Counted from the stretch's first letter, positions 1 to 11,344 are shown. The stretch: 64,000 nucleotides of DNA from Taudactylus pleione (GCA_031769625.1 JAUIMM010000738.1:186001-250000), one strand, 5' to 3'. Notes: generated from the sequence alone by a model not told the origin. Numbers and translations are program-made.

Positions 1-1035
1 GCTTGGCACTACTTTGTTGATGCACGTGCGGCTACTGCGCACACAATTCACAAACACAGAAAATAATTTTTTTTTTGGTTTGGACTGGAGTGTACTTTCG
101 GGGGTTACAGCACCCTTAACGGTCAAGCCAGCCGGCCCTTTACTTATGACACAGGCGCACGCTTGGCACTACTTTGTTGATGCACGTGCGGCTACTGCGC
201 ACACAATTCACAAACACAGAAAATAATTTTTTTTTGGGTTTGGACTGGAGTGTACTTTCGGGGGTTACAGCACCCTTAACGGTCAAGCCAGCCGGCCCTT
301 TACTTATGACACAGGCGCACGCTTGGCACTACTTTGTTGATGCACGTGCGGCTACTGCGCACACAATTCACAAACACAGAAAATAATTTTTTTTTGGGTT
401 TGGACTGGAGTGTACTTTCGGGGGTTACAGCACCCTTAACGGTCAAGCCAGCCGGCCCTTTACTTATGACACAGGCGCACGTTTGGCACTACTTTGTTGA
501 TGCACGTGCGGCTACTGCGCACACAATTCACAAACACAGAAAATAATTTTTTTTTTGGTTTGGACTGGAGTGTACTTTCGGGGGTTACAGCACCCTTAAC
601 GGTCAAGCCAGCCGGCCCTTTACTTATGACACAGGCGCACGTTTGGCACTACTTTGTTGATGCACGTGCGGCTACTGCGCACACAATTCACAAACACAGA
701 AAATAATTTTTTTTTTGGTTTGGACTGGAGTGTACTTTCGGGGGTTACAGCACCCTTAACGATCAAGCCAGCCGGCCCTTTACTTATGACACAGGCGCAC
801 GCTTGGCACTACTTTGTTGATGCACGTGCGGCTACTGCGCACACAATTCACAAACACAGAAAATAATTTTTTTTTGGTTTGGACTGGAGTGTACTTTCGG
901 GGGTTACAGCACCCTTTAACGGTCAAGCCAGCCGGCCCTTTACTTATGACACAGGCGCACGCTTGGCACTACTTTGTTGATGCACGTGCGGCTACTACGC
1001 ACACAATTCACAAACACAGAAAATATATTATTTTT
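1..1035. repeat. 160-bp tandem array of hAT element A
   Basis: Units begin at 1, 161, 321, 481, 641, 801 and 961, an exact 160-bp period apart from single-base changes in the T-run and a few substitutions. Each unit has the block GATGCACGTGCGGCTACTGC, a CACAAACACAGAAAATA stretch with a T-run, and a GCCAGCCGGCCC block. The 70-codon frames in each unit are by-products: every one runs out in the next unit, and 160 is not a multiple of three. Confidence 0.95.
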
Positions 1036-1371
1036 TTAGCACTTGGGGGGAGCACCCCTGATGGACAGAGCACCCCCTGGACAACACTACAGCACCCCTT
1101 TAGGACTGGGACACTGCACAGGACTTTGGAGTGGACACAGCCCCTATGGAGAACTGACTGCACAACACAGTCCAGCCAGCCCCTATGGACTTTGAAGTAG
1201 TGGACACAGCCCCTATTAACAACAGCAGCACAGCACAACACAGCCAGCCCCTATGGACTTTGAAGTAGTGGACAACAGCAGCACTACACTACACTACACT
1301 ACACAGCACTAACTCCCACCCTCCCTCTTCACTGTCCACAGCCGAGTGAGAAAATGGCGCCGACGCGGGTA

Positions 1372-1380
1372 CCTTATATA
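1372..1380 (-). promoter_or_regulatory. Possible TATA box of hAT element A
   Basis: The minus strand reads TATATAAGG, a good TATA match, followed downstream by a GC-rich stretch and GCGCCATTTTC, which resembles a YY1 site. It is placed to drive transcription leftwards through the tandem array towards the transposase. The same block is at 30721-30729, and a changed version is at 39368-39376. Promoter function is inferred from sequence and position only. Confidence 0.4.
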
Positions 1381-1554
1381 GGATCCAAAACCCGCGAGAC
1401 TCGGAAGGCGGGATGATGACGTTTTGCCTCGATGTCAGATCCGAGTCAGGCGGGAAAAGTCGAGCCTGACTCGGATCGGACTCGGATCGGGGGGGCTCGG
1501 GGGGGTTCGGATTTCAGAAATCCGAACCCGCTCACCCCTACACTAAATGAGATC

Positions 1555-1830
1555 CAGTCAGTATCCCAGCACATGGGATGTCGGTGCTTAGAACACTGGC
1601 GCCGGAATGCCGACACCTGTCATGATCCCGGCGCCGGCATCTCAAAGTTAACAATCAGGTGTTAGGAGAGGGTTAAGTTTAGGGTTAGGCGCTAGGAGGA
1701 GGGTTAGGTTTAGGGTGCGGGGAGGAAGAGGTTAGGTTTAGGCACTAGGGGGGGGAGAACGTGATGCCGACGCTCTGGATTTTTACCATCAGGATCCTGA
1801 GCCCCAGCATCCTGTACCCAACCCCACTAA
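1555..1830. repeat. Dispersed repeat with telomere-like GGTTAG core, copy 1
   Basis: A GC-rich arm containing CCGGCGCCGGC-like sequence (around 1600-1640) is followed by degenerate GGGTTAGG / TTTAGG repeats (about 1657-1752), then a segment with CAGGATCCTGAG. The same combination occurs inverted at 45990-46265 and again at 55430-55860, so this is a dispersed element rather than a telomere. No transposase or clear terminal repeat is visible. Confidence 0.55.
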
Positions 1831-2458
1831 CAGTGTTGGCTTTGCTTTGATAGTGTAGTTTAGATTGACATTAGGGAAGTTTTTGCATATAAGAATAAAA
1901 TAAAACCACCCTGCATACAGACAGCGGTTTGCACAGCCTTATTAGATTTCCTGTGTATGCCAGTTTAAACAATTTATTATACTTGTGGTAATCAAATCTC
2001 TATACAGAATATGTAGTTATTTTGCTTTACCTCAGGGGTAAACTGTTTGTTCGTCAAGTTACCAAAATGCTCCGTAGATTTCTCTTACAGCTAACAAGGC
2101 TGCGCTTGAGAGACTTGAAATATATGAAGTATTTTTTAATTTACTTTTGCTTAAATGGTTTGTGAAAGGTGATAGTAAGAGATACAATCAAAAATGTGAA
2201 TTACACTGGATAATATAACCAAGATGATTAGGAATGCATTTAGAAAATAGATTGGGCCTCTTTTTAATAATGTTGTGAAAAGTGTGTGCTTGGCAATTGT
2301 GGGGAATGGCAGATCTGCCAATTTGAAAACCCCTTTATTCTACTTTCACTATAACATAATGCATCACTGTCAGCCTGAGGTATGAAAGGATCAGTTGAAA
2401 ATCTTGTCTTGGAGCAAATTCCTGATCCAAAATGATTACATATGTAGCAGAAAAGATA
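1831..2458. other. Unassigned AT-rich DNA
   Basis: I see no convincing frame, terminal repeat or RNA gene here. The composition is AT-rich and looks like old non-coding sequence. Confidence 0.5.
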
Positions 2459-2650
2459 GAGGCCCTATTTACTAAAATCCGCTTTTAAAATGCAGTTGTA
2501 GTGTGAAATTTCCCCCTAAATTTGCATTGCTAATATAGGACATGTCACAAAACTCCCTTACAGGGACAGAGCTTGCGACAAAGCTCTTTCCCTGGGAATC
2601 CCCTCCCCAGTCTTCTCACTGAGAGGTGTCCTCCACGCATGCACCGCCGA
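2459..2650. repeat. Dispersed repeat (CTATTTACTA-ended family), short copy
   Basis: It begins with GGCCCTATTTACTAAAATCC and contains an ACAGGGACAGAGCTTGCGA block near 2561-2578. The reverse complement of 44380-44541 carries the same two blocks in the same order, showing a dispersed family. No coding capacity is visible, and the right boundary is uncertain. Confidence 0.55.
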
Positions 2651-2894
2651 CTCACCCCGCCCCCCCCCGCAACCAGCAGCTGTGACACTAACGTAGTATT
2701 TTGCATGCAAATACACCAACAGTTGCACACAGAATATAGGTATGCCGCAGATTTTAATCAACAGAAGCTGCTTCTGCGTCCTATTCACATCGCTGTGTGA
2801 ATAAAACGCATTGGAAGGTAAAAAATCACATGAAAAGAGTCAGCGCTACCTAGTCACAGGGCACTCACTTGTAGCACACGAAGGATAGATGTAT

Positions 2895-3232
2895 GTCGAC
2901 ACATCTGTACTCTCCCGGTTGTTGCGGGAGGCTCCCCCTGCACCCCGTGTAAGAGTATTGGGAGTATTTCTAGTGAAGTGGGCAGGATGGGAAGATAATT
3001 TTGGGAATTGCGGCATCATTTCCGGGAATCTTAGCTCCGTATGGAGGGGACGGGGCTAAATTATGTAAAAATGCGTAATTTAGACCCGTCCCCTCATTGG
3101 GGTCCCACGATTCGTGACAGTTTAACGTCCGAGGTTTCCAGCTGTGTTTCCTCTCCGGGCATCTCCGGAGATGAGATATTAAAAGTCTATGGTTCAGTCG
3201 TACCATCGGATTCACTTTTGCGTGGCGCCTAA
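2895..3232. repeat. Dispersed CTCTCCCGG-type repeat, copy 1
   Basis: It shares an ordered set of blocks with 4345-4585: a CTCTCCCGG stretch with GGGAGGCTCCC, TAGTGAAGTGGGCAGGATGG, GGGGCTAAATTA, and an imperfect inverted partner AATTTAG-CCCC. The two copies have diverged substantially. This is probably a non-autonomous element or SINE-like unit; I cannot identify termini or TSD. Confidence 0.55.
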
Positions 3233-3899
3233 TGTGTACCCAGCCACGGAACTAGCCAGTATGCTCACTCAGAGCAGATAACAGGCCGTCAGCTGATCCT
3301 TTAGTTCAAGCCTTTAATATATACTTGGTGAAGAGGGCTGTAATATCACAGATGTCCCAGTAGAGAGAAATATATCATTAAAGTAGGTTAAGCTGCACTT
3401 CCACCTTCCTAATACACTGTTCTGCCCTTCTCCAGAGCCCTGGTGGATGCTCCCTTCAGCCATTGTCCCTGGGGCACCACCAGTTGTGTGAAAATTAACC
3501 AGGTAATAATATATTTTATTCACTACATATATATTTTTTTAATTTTCAATACAGATTAAAGGAAATGTGTTATAAGCTCAGAGAAACATTTTGTTATTGT
3601 TTGTATGCATTCAGCATAAACCAAATTTGCAGGTGTGGATGAGGCTTGTATGTCCTGTGAGAGTGTAATGTGAAAAGAAGTGACATTCTGTATGAATATT
3701 GCAATCATTTATTTGCTTGGTCCCAGTAATTCATGTGAAATGTCAGTATACAAATACATGGGATACAATTAAACATAATAACATGACATATCATTTGCAC
3801 AGTTACAGTCACACGTAGCACAGAAGTATGGATTCTGTAAATATAAGTTCAACATAGTAGAATAACAGTCACTTAAATAAAAATCTTGGATGCAAGAGT
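3233..3899. other. Unassigned DNA
   Basis: AT-rich sequence with no recognisable gene or complete repeat. Short open frames here (for example 3314-3523 on the minus strand) have no recognisable motifs. Confidence 0.5.
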
Positions 3900-3907
3900 G
3901 TTCTGAG

Positions 3908-4295
3908 CAGGGGCATATTTATAATGGGTGCAGGGTGTGCGGGGCATATGGGCCCCTGGATACAGGAGGGCCACACCGCACACCCATATTAAACTTACCT
4001 CTCCGGAGTTCCACATTGGCGCCGGTGTCTGCGCTGTAAATTACGGCTTTAAAATGGCCACTTCGGCCATTTTCCCATTATTTGCGCATGCGCAGTACAG
4101 GGAAAATGGCAGCCGCGGCCATTTTTCCGATGACCTGCGCATGCGCTAAAGACTCTGGGCACACTCTAGCGCCCAGAGTCTATAAGTGCAGCGCTGGCTG
4201 TGCACCACTCAGTGTGTTGCCTGCCGCCGGATAGAGAGGAGGGGGCCCATGACGTAGACTGCACACGGGCCCCCTTCTCTCTAGAAACGCCACTG
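3908..4295. mobile_element. Non-autonomous hAT element, 388 bp
   Basis: The left terminus CAGGGGCATATTTATA and the reverse complement of the right terminus, CAGTGGCGTTTCTAGAG, both fit the hAT consensus that starts CAGNGG. The 8-bp flanks are GTTCTGAG (3900-3907) and GTTCTGTG (4296-4303), matching at 7 of 8 positions. The interior is GC-rich, with palindromic AAAATGGC / GCCATTTT and TGCGCATGCGC motifs. It carries no coding sequence. Confidence 0.7.
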
Positions 4296-4344
4296 GTTCT
4301 GTGGTTTGTCATTCTGGCATGGAGCAAAAGTGCGTACACCATAC

Positions 4345-4585
4345 ATGCCTACTCTCCCGGGAATCACGGGAGGCTCCCGATTTTTCGGGTAACCCCCCGC
4401 GATCCCGGAAGAGTAGGCATATCTCCCGCATCCCGCCCACTTCCTAGTGAAGTGGGCAGGATGGGGAGATTTTACCTGAAATTATCGGGTCCGTCGGGAA
4501 GGGGCGGGGCTAAATTAGGCAAATCGCGTCATTTAGCCCCGCCCCCTCCTCACGGACCCGCGAATCACGGGGGCTTTCTGTAAAG
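4345..4585. repeat. Dispersed CTCTCCCGG-type repeat, copy 2
   Basis: It contains the same ordered blocks as 2895-3232, with better preserved internal inverted pairs: CTACTCTCCCGGG against CCCGGAAGAGTAGG, and GGGGCGGGGCTAAATTA against the later TTTAGCCCCGCCCC. The hairpin potential suggests a MITE or similar non-coding element. It lies 49 bp beyond the hAT insertion that ends at 4295. Confidence 0.6.
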
Positions 4586-4693
4586 GGGGCGGGGCCTAAT
4601 GTAGTCTATCATCTGGCCCCGCCCCCGAAGAGGAGAGCAGCAGGTCCCCTCCTGCTGCTCCCAGAAAGCTGCCCAGCAAAGTAGGTAAGTATG

Positions 4694-4778
4694 GCGTACA
4701 CACTAGACGATTTTTGGAACGATATGCCCGATTCCGACACATCGGAACGACATATCGTTCAAAATAGTCTAGTGTGTA
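4694..4778. repeat. Short foldback repeat
   Basis: TACACACTAGACGATTTT near 4697 pairs with AAAATAGTCTAGTGTGTA near 4761, leaving a loop of about 45 bases that itself contains CGATATG / CATATCG. Related AACGATAT and TCGTCTAGTG sequences occur in the MITE at 5531-5849 and near 61150. This is a small hairpin MITE or the terminus of a larger one. Confidence 0.6.
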
Positions 4779-4931
4779 TTCTCTATGTCGTCCGGTGCGT
4801 GCTCGTGTGGGGTCGTCAGGCCGACCTGATGATGTGAATGATGACCCCTTGCAGCAGGATGTGGCAGGGGCCGACATTTCGGACAGTCGGGCACCGGATC
4901 GTCTAGTGAGTACGATTTATGTTCTATTGTA

Positions 4932-5270
4932 TTATGCAAACGATCTCTGCATCTAATCAACTGAGAACTAAAGAAAGTTGGCACAAATTTTTGTGGAAAT
5001 CAGAGCAGGCCATTTTGCTTAGGTGCAAAGTCCCAGCAATTCAATCTTCTGCTTTTATTCACCATTCCAAATTCATAAATTCCACAAAATGCAAACCCAC
5101 AGTTTATGAATAGACCAAAACATGTGAAATTTTGCAGCATTATGTGGAACAAGACAAATATTTTTCTCTTCTCAGTTTGGGATAGTCCGATGATTTTGAA
5201 AAAAAAAAAATGACATTGTGTGTCATGGTGCTCCATTCACTATGTTATGCTAATTGACTTTTTTTTGTGT
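4932..5270. other. Unassigned DNA
   Basis: AT-rich, with no recognisable gene. The frames on both strands are short and unlike any family I know. Confidence 0.5.
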
Positions 5271-5482
5271 TAACCACTTAACTGATGTGGTTGCACGTGA
5301 TGCAAACGCAGTCAACTGCTTCAGCTGACAAGGTGCGACCGCACCGCCCGCTGTGTCTTTGAAGAGGATGTCCGTTCTACACATGTGCAGAACAGATCTC
5401 CTCTGACTCCCCGGACTCTCCTGCGGTCCTGGCAATTTCTGACCAGTTTTGCCAGTAAAAAACGTCAGTTAAATGTTTAAAC
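5271..5482. repeat. Candidate MITE with ACCACTTAACTG-type ends
   Basis: ACCACTTAACTGATG at the left is mirrored imperfectly by CGTCAGTTAAATGTTT at the right. The interior is GC-richer than its surroundings and carries no coding sequence. The termini are approximate and no TSD is established. Confidence 0.4.
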
Positions 5483-5530
5483 AATAAGCTGTTTTCTGAA
5501 ATGATAAGTTGGACATGCACATTAACCTTA

Positions 5531-5849
5531 AGGTGCCCATCCACTTAAAGACGTGAAAACAACTGCACAATTACGACATTGTAATCGTGCAGTCATTTGT
5601 CAGTCTGATGAGCCTGCACTGAACGAGCAGTCGTTCAGTGTAGGCTCATCAATCATCTGCAAACATACTGAACCTGACTGTATCGTCAGCTTGTCCAGCA
5701 TGATTGCCCAATGATGGATGTCTAAATGACCAGCGGAAGCGCACATTGCTGGTCATTTCAAACATTTTTGTAAACGATTTGCAAACAATTTATGAACGAT
5801 ATCGTTATCGTTCAATCGCTGAATTTAATCGTCTAGTGGATGGGCACCA
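5531..5849. mobile_element. MITE, 319 bp, with TTA target-site duplication
   Basis: Inverted ends GGTGCCCATCCAC (from 5532) and GTGGATGGGCACC (to 5848) are flanked by TTA at 5528-5530 and TTA at 5850-5852. A 3-bp TWA-type duplication is typical of PIF/Harbinger elements, but no transposase is present to confirm this. Internally there is an imperfect hairpin with TGAACGA / TCGTTCA and repeated ATCGTT motifs. Confidence 0.7.
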
Positions 5850-6113
5850 TTAGGTTCCCAGTTAGATTGCACAGCTGTGTATGGCTCAGTGATGATCATG
5901 CTGTTCAGAATAAACTAGAATTTGATGAAGTTGAATTGGACCTTCAATGTGTGCTGACAATTTGACCACAGATGTGTTCATGAAGTGTTAAGAGCTTAAT
6001 GACCAGAATACTCCAAGTACAACTTTTCAATTATAACTTGTAATCATCAGTCATATATTTAGTAACTACTGTAAATTATAAAGCTATTGAGATTAATTTT
6101 AGACCTACATTTA

Positions 6114-6290
6114 GGAGTATATTTATTAAAGAGCGGATTTTAGAGTTGTTGCCCATAGCTACCAATCAGATTCTAGCTATTATCTTCTAGATTCTAGAAG
6201 GTGCTATATAAATGATAAGTAGAATCTGATTGGATGCTGTGGGCAACAGCTCCACTTCTAAAAAAACTGCACTTTAACAAAATATACCCC
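6114..6290. mobile_element. MITE, about 177 bp, imperfect hairpin
   Basis: The left arm (GGAGTATATTTATTAAAG, then TTGTTGCCCATAGC, then CCAATCAGATTCTA) pairs in order with the right arm (TAGAATCTGATTGG, GCTGTGGGCAACAG, CTTTAACAAAATATACCCC). It is non-coding and its TSD is unclear. Confidence 0.75.
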
Positions 6291-6296
6291 GAAGTC

Positions 6297-6444
6297 CAAT
6301 GGTTCTCAAACTCGCTCCTCAGGACCCCACACGAGCAGGTGCACAGGTGTAATCATTAATCACTCACACATTTTAAAAGATCCACAGGTGGAGCTAATGG
6401 CACGCACTGTTTTGGGTCCCGAACACAGAGTTTGGGAACCTGTG
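6297..6444. mobile_element. Short hAT-type MITE
   Basis: The left terminus CAATGGTTCTCAAACTC and the right terminus, in reverse complement CACAGGTTCCCAAACTC, match the common hAT terminal pattern CAGNGGTTCTCAAACT. The 8-bp flanks do not match, so the insertion is old or its ends are eroded. Non-coding. Confidence 0.6.
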
Positions 6445-6672
6445 CCTAAAGGCCCCCATACATCAGCAATTGATTGCAGCAATTCTGCAATTTGCAATTG
6501 ATTGTGTATAAAAATCTTTCCCTTTTTCAATCGATTGCAGAATTGCCATAATCGATTGAAAAAGGGAAAGATTTGTATACACAATCGATTGTGGCAATTC
6601 TGCAATCGATTGAAAAAGGGAAAGATTTATTAATTTTTTTTAAACTCTTTATTGAACAAATCACATTAAGAT

Positions 6673-9600
6673 TAGGGGTGTGCACCGGACACTTTTCGTG
6701 TTTTGTGTTTTGGTTTTGGATCTGGATCTTTCTTCGTGTTTTGGATCTGGATTGGTTTTGCCAAAACCACCCTTCCGTGTTTTGGGTTCTGGGTTTTGTG
6801 TTTTGGATCTGGATTTTTTCTTAAAAAATAAAAAAAAAACGCTAAAATCACATAAATGGGCCTTTTTTTGTTCCTACGCTATTAATAACCCCAATAACAT
6901 TAATTTCCACTCATTTCCACTCTATTCTGAACACCTCACACCTCACAATATTGTTTTTAGGCCAAAAGGTTGTACCGAGGAAGCTGGATGACTATGCTAA
7001 GCGACACAAGGGGGCGGCACAAACACGTGGCCCATCTAGGAGTGGCACTGCAGTGGCAGACAGGAAGCCAATCAGCGTTATGGTGCCCATTTGCATGTAG
7101 CACGAACCCGGGAGATCCGTGCTACATGCATCTGTGTGATTGGCACAGAGCAATGACAGGTCCGTGAGACCCGTCTGTGCTGCTGTGGTAAAAAAAAAAA
7201 AAAAAACCTGTGTAAAAAAAGAAAAAAATGGCGTGCACCCCCCCAAAAAAGAGCAACCAGCCCCGGGCATTAGTAACCCAGTGCTGGGTGTGCTTAAATA
7301 CAGGGGACAAACGACGTAGGGGTCCCCTGTACTTAAGCACAACCAGCACCGGGCTAGTCAGAACCAGCGCTGGTTGCCAAAATACGGGGGACAAACGACG
7401 TAGGGGTCCCCTGTATTCTGCGCAACCAGCTCTGGGCTCTGATCCGGTCCTGGTTCTGGAAATATAGGGGACAAAAAATGAGTAGGGTTCCCCTGTATGT
7501 TCCAGAACCAGCACTGGACTTTTTCTAGCGGGGGGCTGATGCCACAGCCAGGGGAGCCCTTTCACCGGGCCCCCCAGCCGCAGCATCAACCCTGACCGCT
7601 AGTCAGCCCAGGCCGGGGATCCCTGGAGAGCTGGGGACCCCCCCAATAAAGGGGTCACCCTCTCCAGGGCACCCCAGGCCCAGGCTGATAGCCCGGGGCT
7701 ATCCCCGCCACCCCTGGTGGTGGTGGGTGGCGGGTTGATTGTGTGGTGTGGTGTAAATAAAGAATATCAAACATTGTCTTTACAAGTAGAACTGCAAGTC
7801 CCAGCTAGCCTGCCCCGCATGCTGGTACTTGGAGAACCACAAGTACCAGCATGCAGGGCATTAAGGGCCCACTAGTACCTGTAGTTCACCTGTAAAAAAA
7901 ATGTTTAAAAAAACACAGGACACACACACCGTGACAGTATAAGTTTATTAAACATACATACACACACACACACACATGTACACATACTCACCTATGTAAC
8001 CTGTAGCATCGGTCCACTTGTCCGGTAAAGTATCCCTAGGGGACCTGTGAAAAAAAACATACTCACCATCTCCTATGCGAGGTTCTGTCCTCTTCGTTCC
8101 AAAGTAGGCATCCCCGGACTTGGCAAAAAAAAAAAACGAAAACGCGATCCACGAACTTAGTACCGTTCTATAGAACGGTACTTCCCGAATGAGAGCTTAG
8201 CGGCGGGGTATCACCATGGAAACCCCGCTGCTAAGCGTTCATTGGCTGAGAGAGGTCATCTCCCGTCTCTCAGCCAATGAACGGCTCCCTCCATTGTAGT
8301 CAATGGTGGGAACCGCAGGGTAAACTTTAATAACCTTGCGGCTCCCAGCATTGACTACAATGGAGGGAGCCGTTCATTGGCTGAGAGAGACGGGAGATGG
8401 CCTCTCTCAGCCAATGAACGCTTAGCAGCGGGGTTTCCATGGTGATACCCCGCCGCTAAGCTCTCATTCGGGAAGTACCGTTCTATAGAACGGTACTAAG
8501 TTCGTGGATCGCGTTTTCGTTTTTTTTTTTTTTGCCAAGTCCGGGGATGCCTTCTTTGGAACGAAGAGGACAGAACCTCGCATAGGAGATGGTGAGTATG
8601 TTTTTTTTCACAGGTCCCCTATGGATACTTTACCGGACAAGTGGACCGATGCTACAGGGTTACATAGGTGAGTATGTGTACATGTGTGTGTGTGTGTGTG
8701 TATGTATGTTTAATAAACTTATACTGTCACGGTGTGTGTGTCCTGTGTTTTTTTTAAACATTTTTTTACAGGTGAACTACAGGTACTAGTGGGCCCTTAA
8801 TGCCCTGCATGCTGGTACTTGTGGTTCTCCAAGTACCAGCATGCGGGGCAGGCTTGCTGGGACTTGCAGTTCTACTTGTAAAGACAATGTTTGATATTCT
8901 TTATTTACACCACACCACACAATCAACCCGCCACCCACCGCCACCAGGGGTGGCGGGGATAGCCCCGGGCTATCAGCCTGGGCCTGGGGTGCCCTGGAGA
9001 GGGTGACCCCTTTATTGGGGGGGTCCCCAGCTCTCCAGGGATCCCCGGCCTGGGCTGACTAGCGGTCAGGGCTGATGCTGCGGCTGGGGGGCCCGGTGAA
9101 AGGGCTCCCCTGGCTGTGGCATCAGCCCCCCGCTAGAAAAAGTCCAGTGCTGGTTCTGGAACATACAGGGGAACCCTACTCATTTTTTTCCCCTGTATTT
9201 CCAGAACCAGGACCGGATCAGAGCCCAGAGCTGGTTGCGCAGAATACGGGGGACCCCTACGTCGTTTGTCCCCCGTATTTTGGCAACCAGCTCTGGTTCT
9301 GACTAGCCCGGTGCTGGTTGTGTTTAAGTACAGGGGACCCCTATGTCGTTTGTCCCCTGTATTTAAGCACACCCAGCACTGGGTCACTAATGCCCGGGGC
9401 TGGTTGCTCTTTTTTTTGGGGGGGGGCACGCCATTTTTTTCTCTTTTTACACAGGTTTTTTTTTTTTTATTTACCACAGCAGCACAGACGGGTCTCACGG
9501 ACCCGTTAGTGCTCTGTGTCAATGACACAGATGCAAGTAGCACGGATCTCCTGGTCCGTGCGTGCATCTGTGTCATTGAAATACACAGCAGCACAGACGG

Positions 9601-9950
9601 GTCTCACTGACCCATCTGTGCTCTGTGTCACTGTCAATCACACAGATGCATGTAGCACGGATCTCACGAGTCCGTGCTACATGCAAATGAGCACCATAAT
9701 GCTGATTGGCTGAGAGCCGTGACAGACGGCTCTGTCAGCCAATCAGCACTTTGCCCATTAAAGGCAAAGGCATTTTTTTTTAAATGGCCGCTCGAGGCAA
9801 AACCTCGAGATCCGACAGCAGATCTCGAGGTTTTGCCTCGGGAGAGGGATCCGGGGCAGACAGGGAGATCCGAGCTTGGGCTCGGATCGCCCCGGATCCC
9901 CGAAGTTCGGGTGGGTTCGGTTCTCAGGGAACCGAACCCGCTCATCCCTA
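6673..9950. mobile_element. Palindromic non-autonomous hAT element B, 3,278 bp
   Basis: The termini TAGGGGTGTGCACC and GCTCATCCCTA are flanked by a perfect 8-bp TSD, ATTAAGAT, at 6665-6672 and 9951-9958. The first 390 bp closely match the left ends of the coding hAT elements at 24843 and 33954. The right end has an analogous GTTCGG...CCGAACCCGCTCA hairpin. Instead of a transposase and tandem array, the interior holds an inverted repeat of about 2.6 kb. It is non-coding and presumably mobilised in trans by a related transposase (inference). Confidence 0.92.
7067..9711. repeat. 2.6-kb near-perfect inverted repeat (foldback) inside hAT B
   Basis: The sequence from AGCCAATCAGC near 7067 is mirrored by GCTGATTGGCT near 9701-9711. 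Matching marks at increasing depth include the runs near 7190 and 9460, GCATGCTGGTACTTG near 7817 and 8808, and TACCGTTCTATAGAACGGTA near 8161 and 8477. The fold centre lies near 8314-8340, with a loop of about 25 bases. The right arm has about 100 extra bases, a duplicated CAGCACAGACGGGTCTCAC block near 9480 and 9590. Arms include CA/GT runs. Long frames in the arms occur on both strands because of the palindrome and have no family resemblance. Confidence 0.9.
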
Positions 9951-10256
9951 ATTAAGATAATACAGTCAAACATTCAATAATAACTTGCAGCACATATATG
10001 CTTCTAAAATGAAAACTGTATAATTTCAGAACAATATAATAATTAATTTTCTCATTATAAGAAAACAAAAATATAGAAGCAAGAAAAATATCTTGCTGCA
10101 ACGGTGTGGCAAACAGTCTAAAAGTAAAAAAAAAAGATAAAAAGAAAAAGAGAAAACCATAAAAAGAGCAAGGGAGAATAAAAGGAAAGAAGGGTGGGTG
10201 GACTCTAAATAGGAAAAACTCTCTTTCAATCTAAATATAATAGAAAACATAGAAGA

Positions 10257-10352
10257 TTAAATATTGAATGGAAAGGAGAAATTATGGTATGTTAGCCAAG
10301 GGGACCATGTTTTATCAAAAGATTTCGATGTATTGCGTAATAAAGCGGTCAT
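10257..10352 (-). pseudogene. L1 ORF2 C-terminal fragment
   Basis: The minus-strand reading MTALLRNTSKSFDKTWSPW is typical of the very C-terminus of L1-type ORF2 proteins, ending at a stop about 30 codons on. It joins directly to the upstream part ending ...YKMEYM at about 11740 once the insert at 10355-11737 and one copy of CATGT are removed. It is therefore the displaced tail of the ORF2 at 12355-14551. Confidence 0.75.
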
Positions 10353-10459
10353 GTCAGTGATCGCGGTGAGTGGAAAAAATTGTGGGTTCCAGGGACCCCT
10401 CACTTTAAAAAATTGGGGTCCTGCACCACTTTTTCTGGGTCCCATTACATATTATGGGA

Positions 10460-11170
10460 GTTGAGGGCAGGCACCAGTTGGGACTGTGCTGGGGGGGGTA
10501 TATAGCAGCTGGGGTAGAGGGGGTTGGGGTAGAGCTGAGGGTAAAGGCAGGGAGAAGTTGGGCTAGAGCTGCAGGGGAGTAAGGGCAGGCAGGGCTGGGG
10601 GTAGGGAGGGGTAAGTGCGGACAGTGGATGCGACAGTGCTGGGGGGCATGGAGGTTACTAGGGGCAGGTTGTGTGAGGGGCAATGGTAGATAGCAGCTGG
10701 CGCAGTACTTGGGGGGGTACGGTGGGGGTTAGCAGCAAGCAGTACTTGGAGTAAGGAGGGGGCGAGGGTAGATAACAGCTGGGGCAGTACTGCGGGCAAG
10801 GAGGAGTTTAGGGACAGGAAGTGCTGGGTGTAGGGAGTGGCCAGGGTAGATAGCAGCTAGGGCAGTACTGGGGGGGCCAAGGAGGGGGTTAGGGACAGAG
10901 TTGGGTCAGGATAGCAGCTGGGGCAGCACTGGGGGTAGAGAGGGGGCAAGTGTAGATAGCACCAGGGGCAGTATGGGAGGCATATAGGGGAAAAGAGTTA
11001 GCAGCTAGGGCAGTACTGGGGGAAAGGAAGAGGTTAGGGGCAAGCAATACTGGGTGTATGGAGTGGTAAGGGTAGATAACTAGGGCAGTACTCGGGGGCA
11101 AGGAGGGTGTTAGGGGCAGGCAATAGTTAGGATAGCAGCTGGGGCAGAACTGAAGGTAGGGAGGGATAGA
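10460..11170. repeat. Degenerate purine-rich minisatellite
   Basis: Blocks resembling GATAGCAGCTGGGGCAGTAC, GGGGGTAGGGAGG and GTTAGGGGCAGG recur irregularly at intervals of roughly 55-130 bases throughout. Minus-strand frames rich in P, S, A and L (such as 10405-10683 and 10889-11176) result from this composition and are not counted as genes. Confidence 0.7.
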
Positions 11171-11344
11171 CTGCACATTGAGTAGTGTTTACCTCATTGC
11201 TTTTGCTGGGAGCCCCCGGCCGGGTCACTGTTACAGCTTCCTCCTGTCCCATGCAGTGTCCAACTTCCCTGCCTCCTGTGTGCAGAGCGTTCAGCTGGCT
11301 GAAGGAACGCAGGGTGCCGGAGGGTCCCGGCACCACCGTCAGTT

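Larger units (their letters stand above)
1..1540 (-). mobile_element. hAT element A, right-end fragment (window-truncated)
   Basis: The end at 1531-1540 (CTCACCCCTA) and the preceding hairpin with TTCGGATTTC / GAAATCCGAA match the right ends of the two complete hAT elements at 24843-30889 and 33954-39535. Inward it carries the same parts in the same order: a TATA-like box, a GC-rich stretch with short CACTA runs, a segment starting AGCACTTGGGG, then a 160-bp tandem array reaching the window edge. By comparison with those copies, the transposase gene would lie off-window to the left on the minus strand. The flank after the end is CACTAAAT, so this copy is not in a TA microsatellite. The left end and TSD cannot be checked. 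Confidence 0.85.

Noticed and set aside
14..1200. A series of 70-128 codon frames, one per unit of the 160-bp array
   Set aside because: They run from one repeat unit into the next and stop by frame slip; they have no protein resemblance and appear only because the DNA is repeated. The same applies to 28703-30364 and 37756-39202.
1657..1752. Interstitial telomere or chromosome fusion point
   Set aside because: The GGTTAG repeats are degenerate, short and embedded in arms that recur at two other sites, which points to a dispersed element.
7122..7589. 155-codon frame in the hAT B arm and its mirror at 9075-9594
   Set aside because: Mirror-image frames in a palindrome, with short internal repeats and no recognisable domain.
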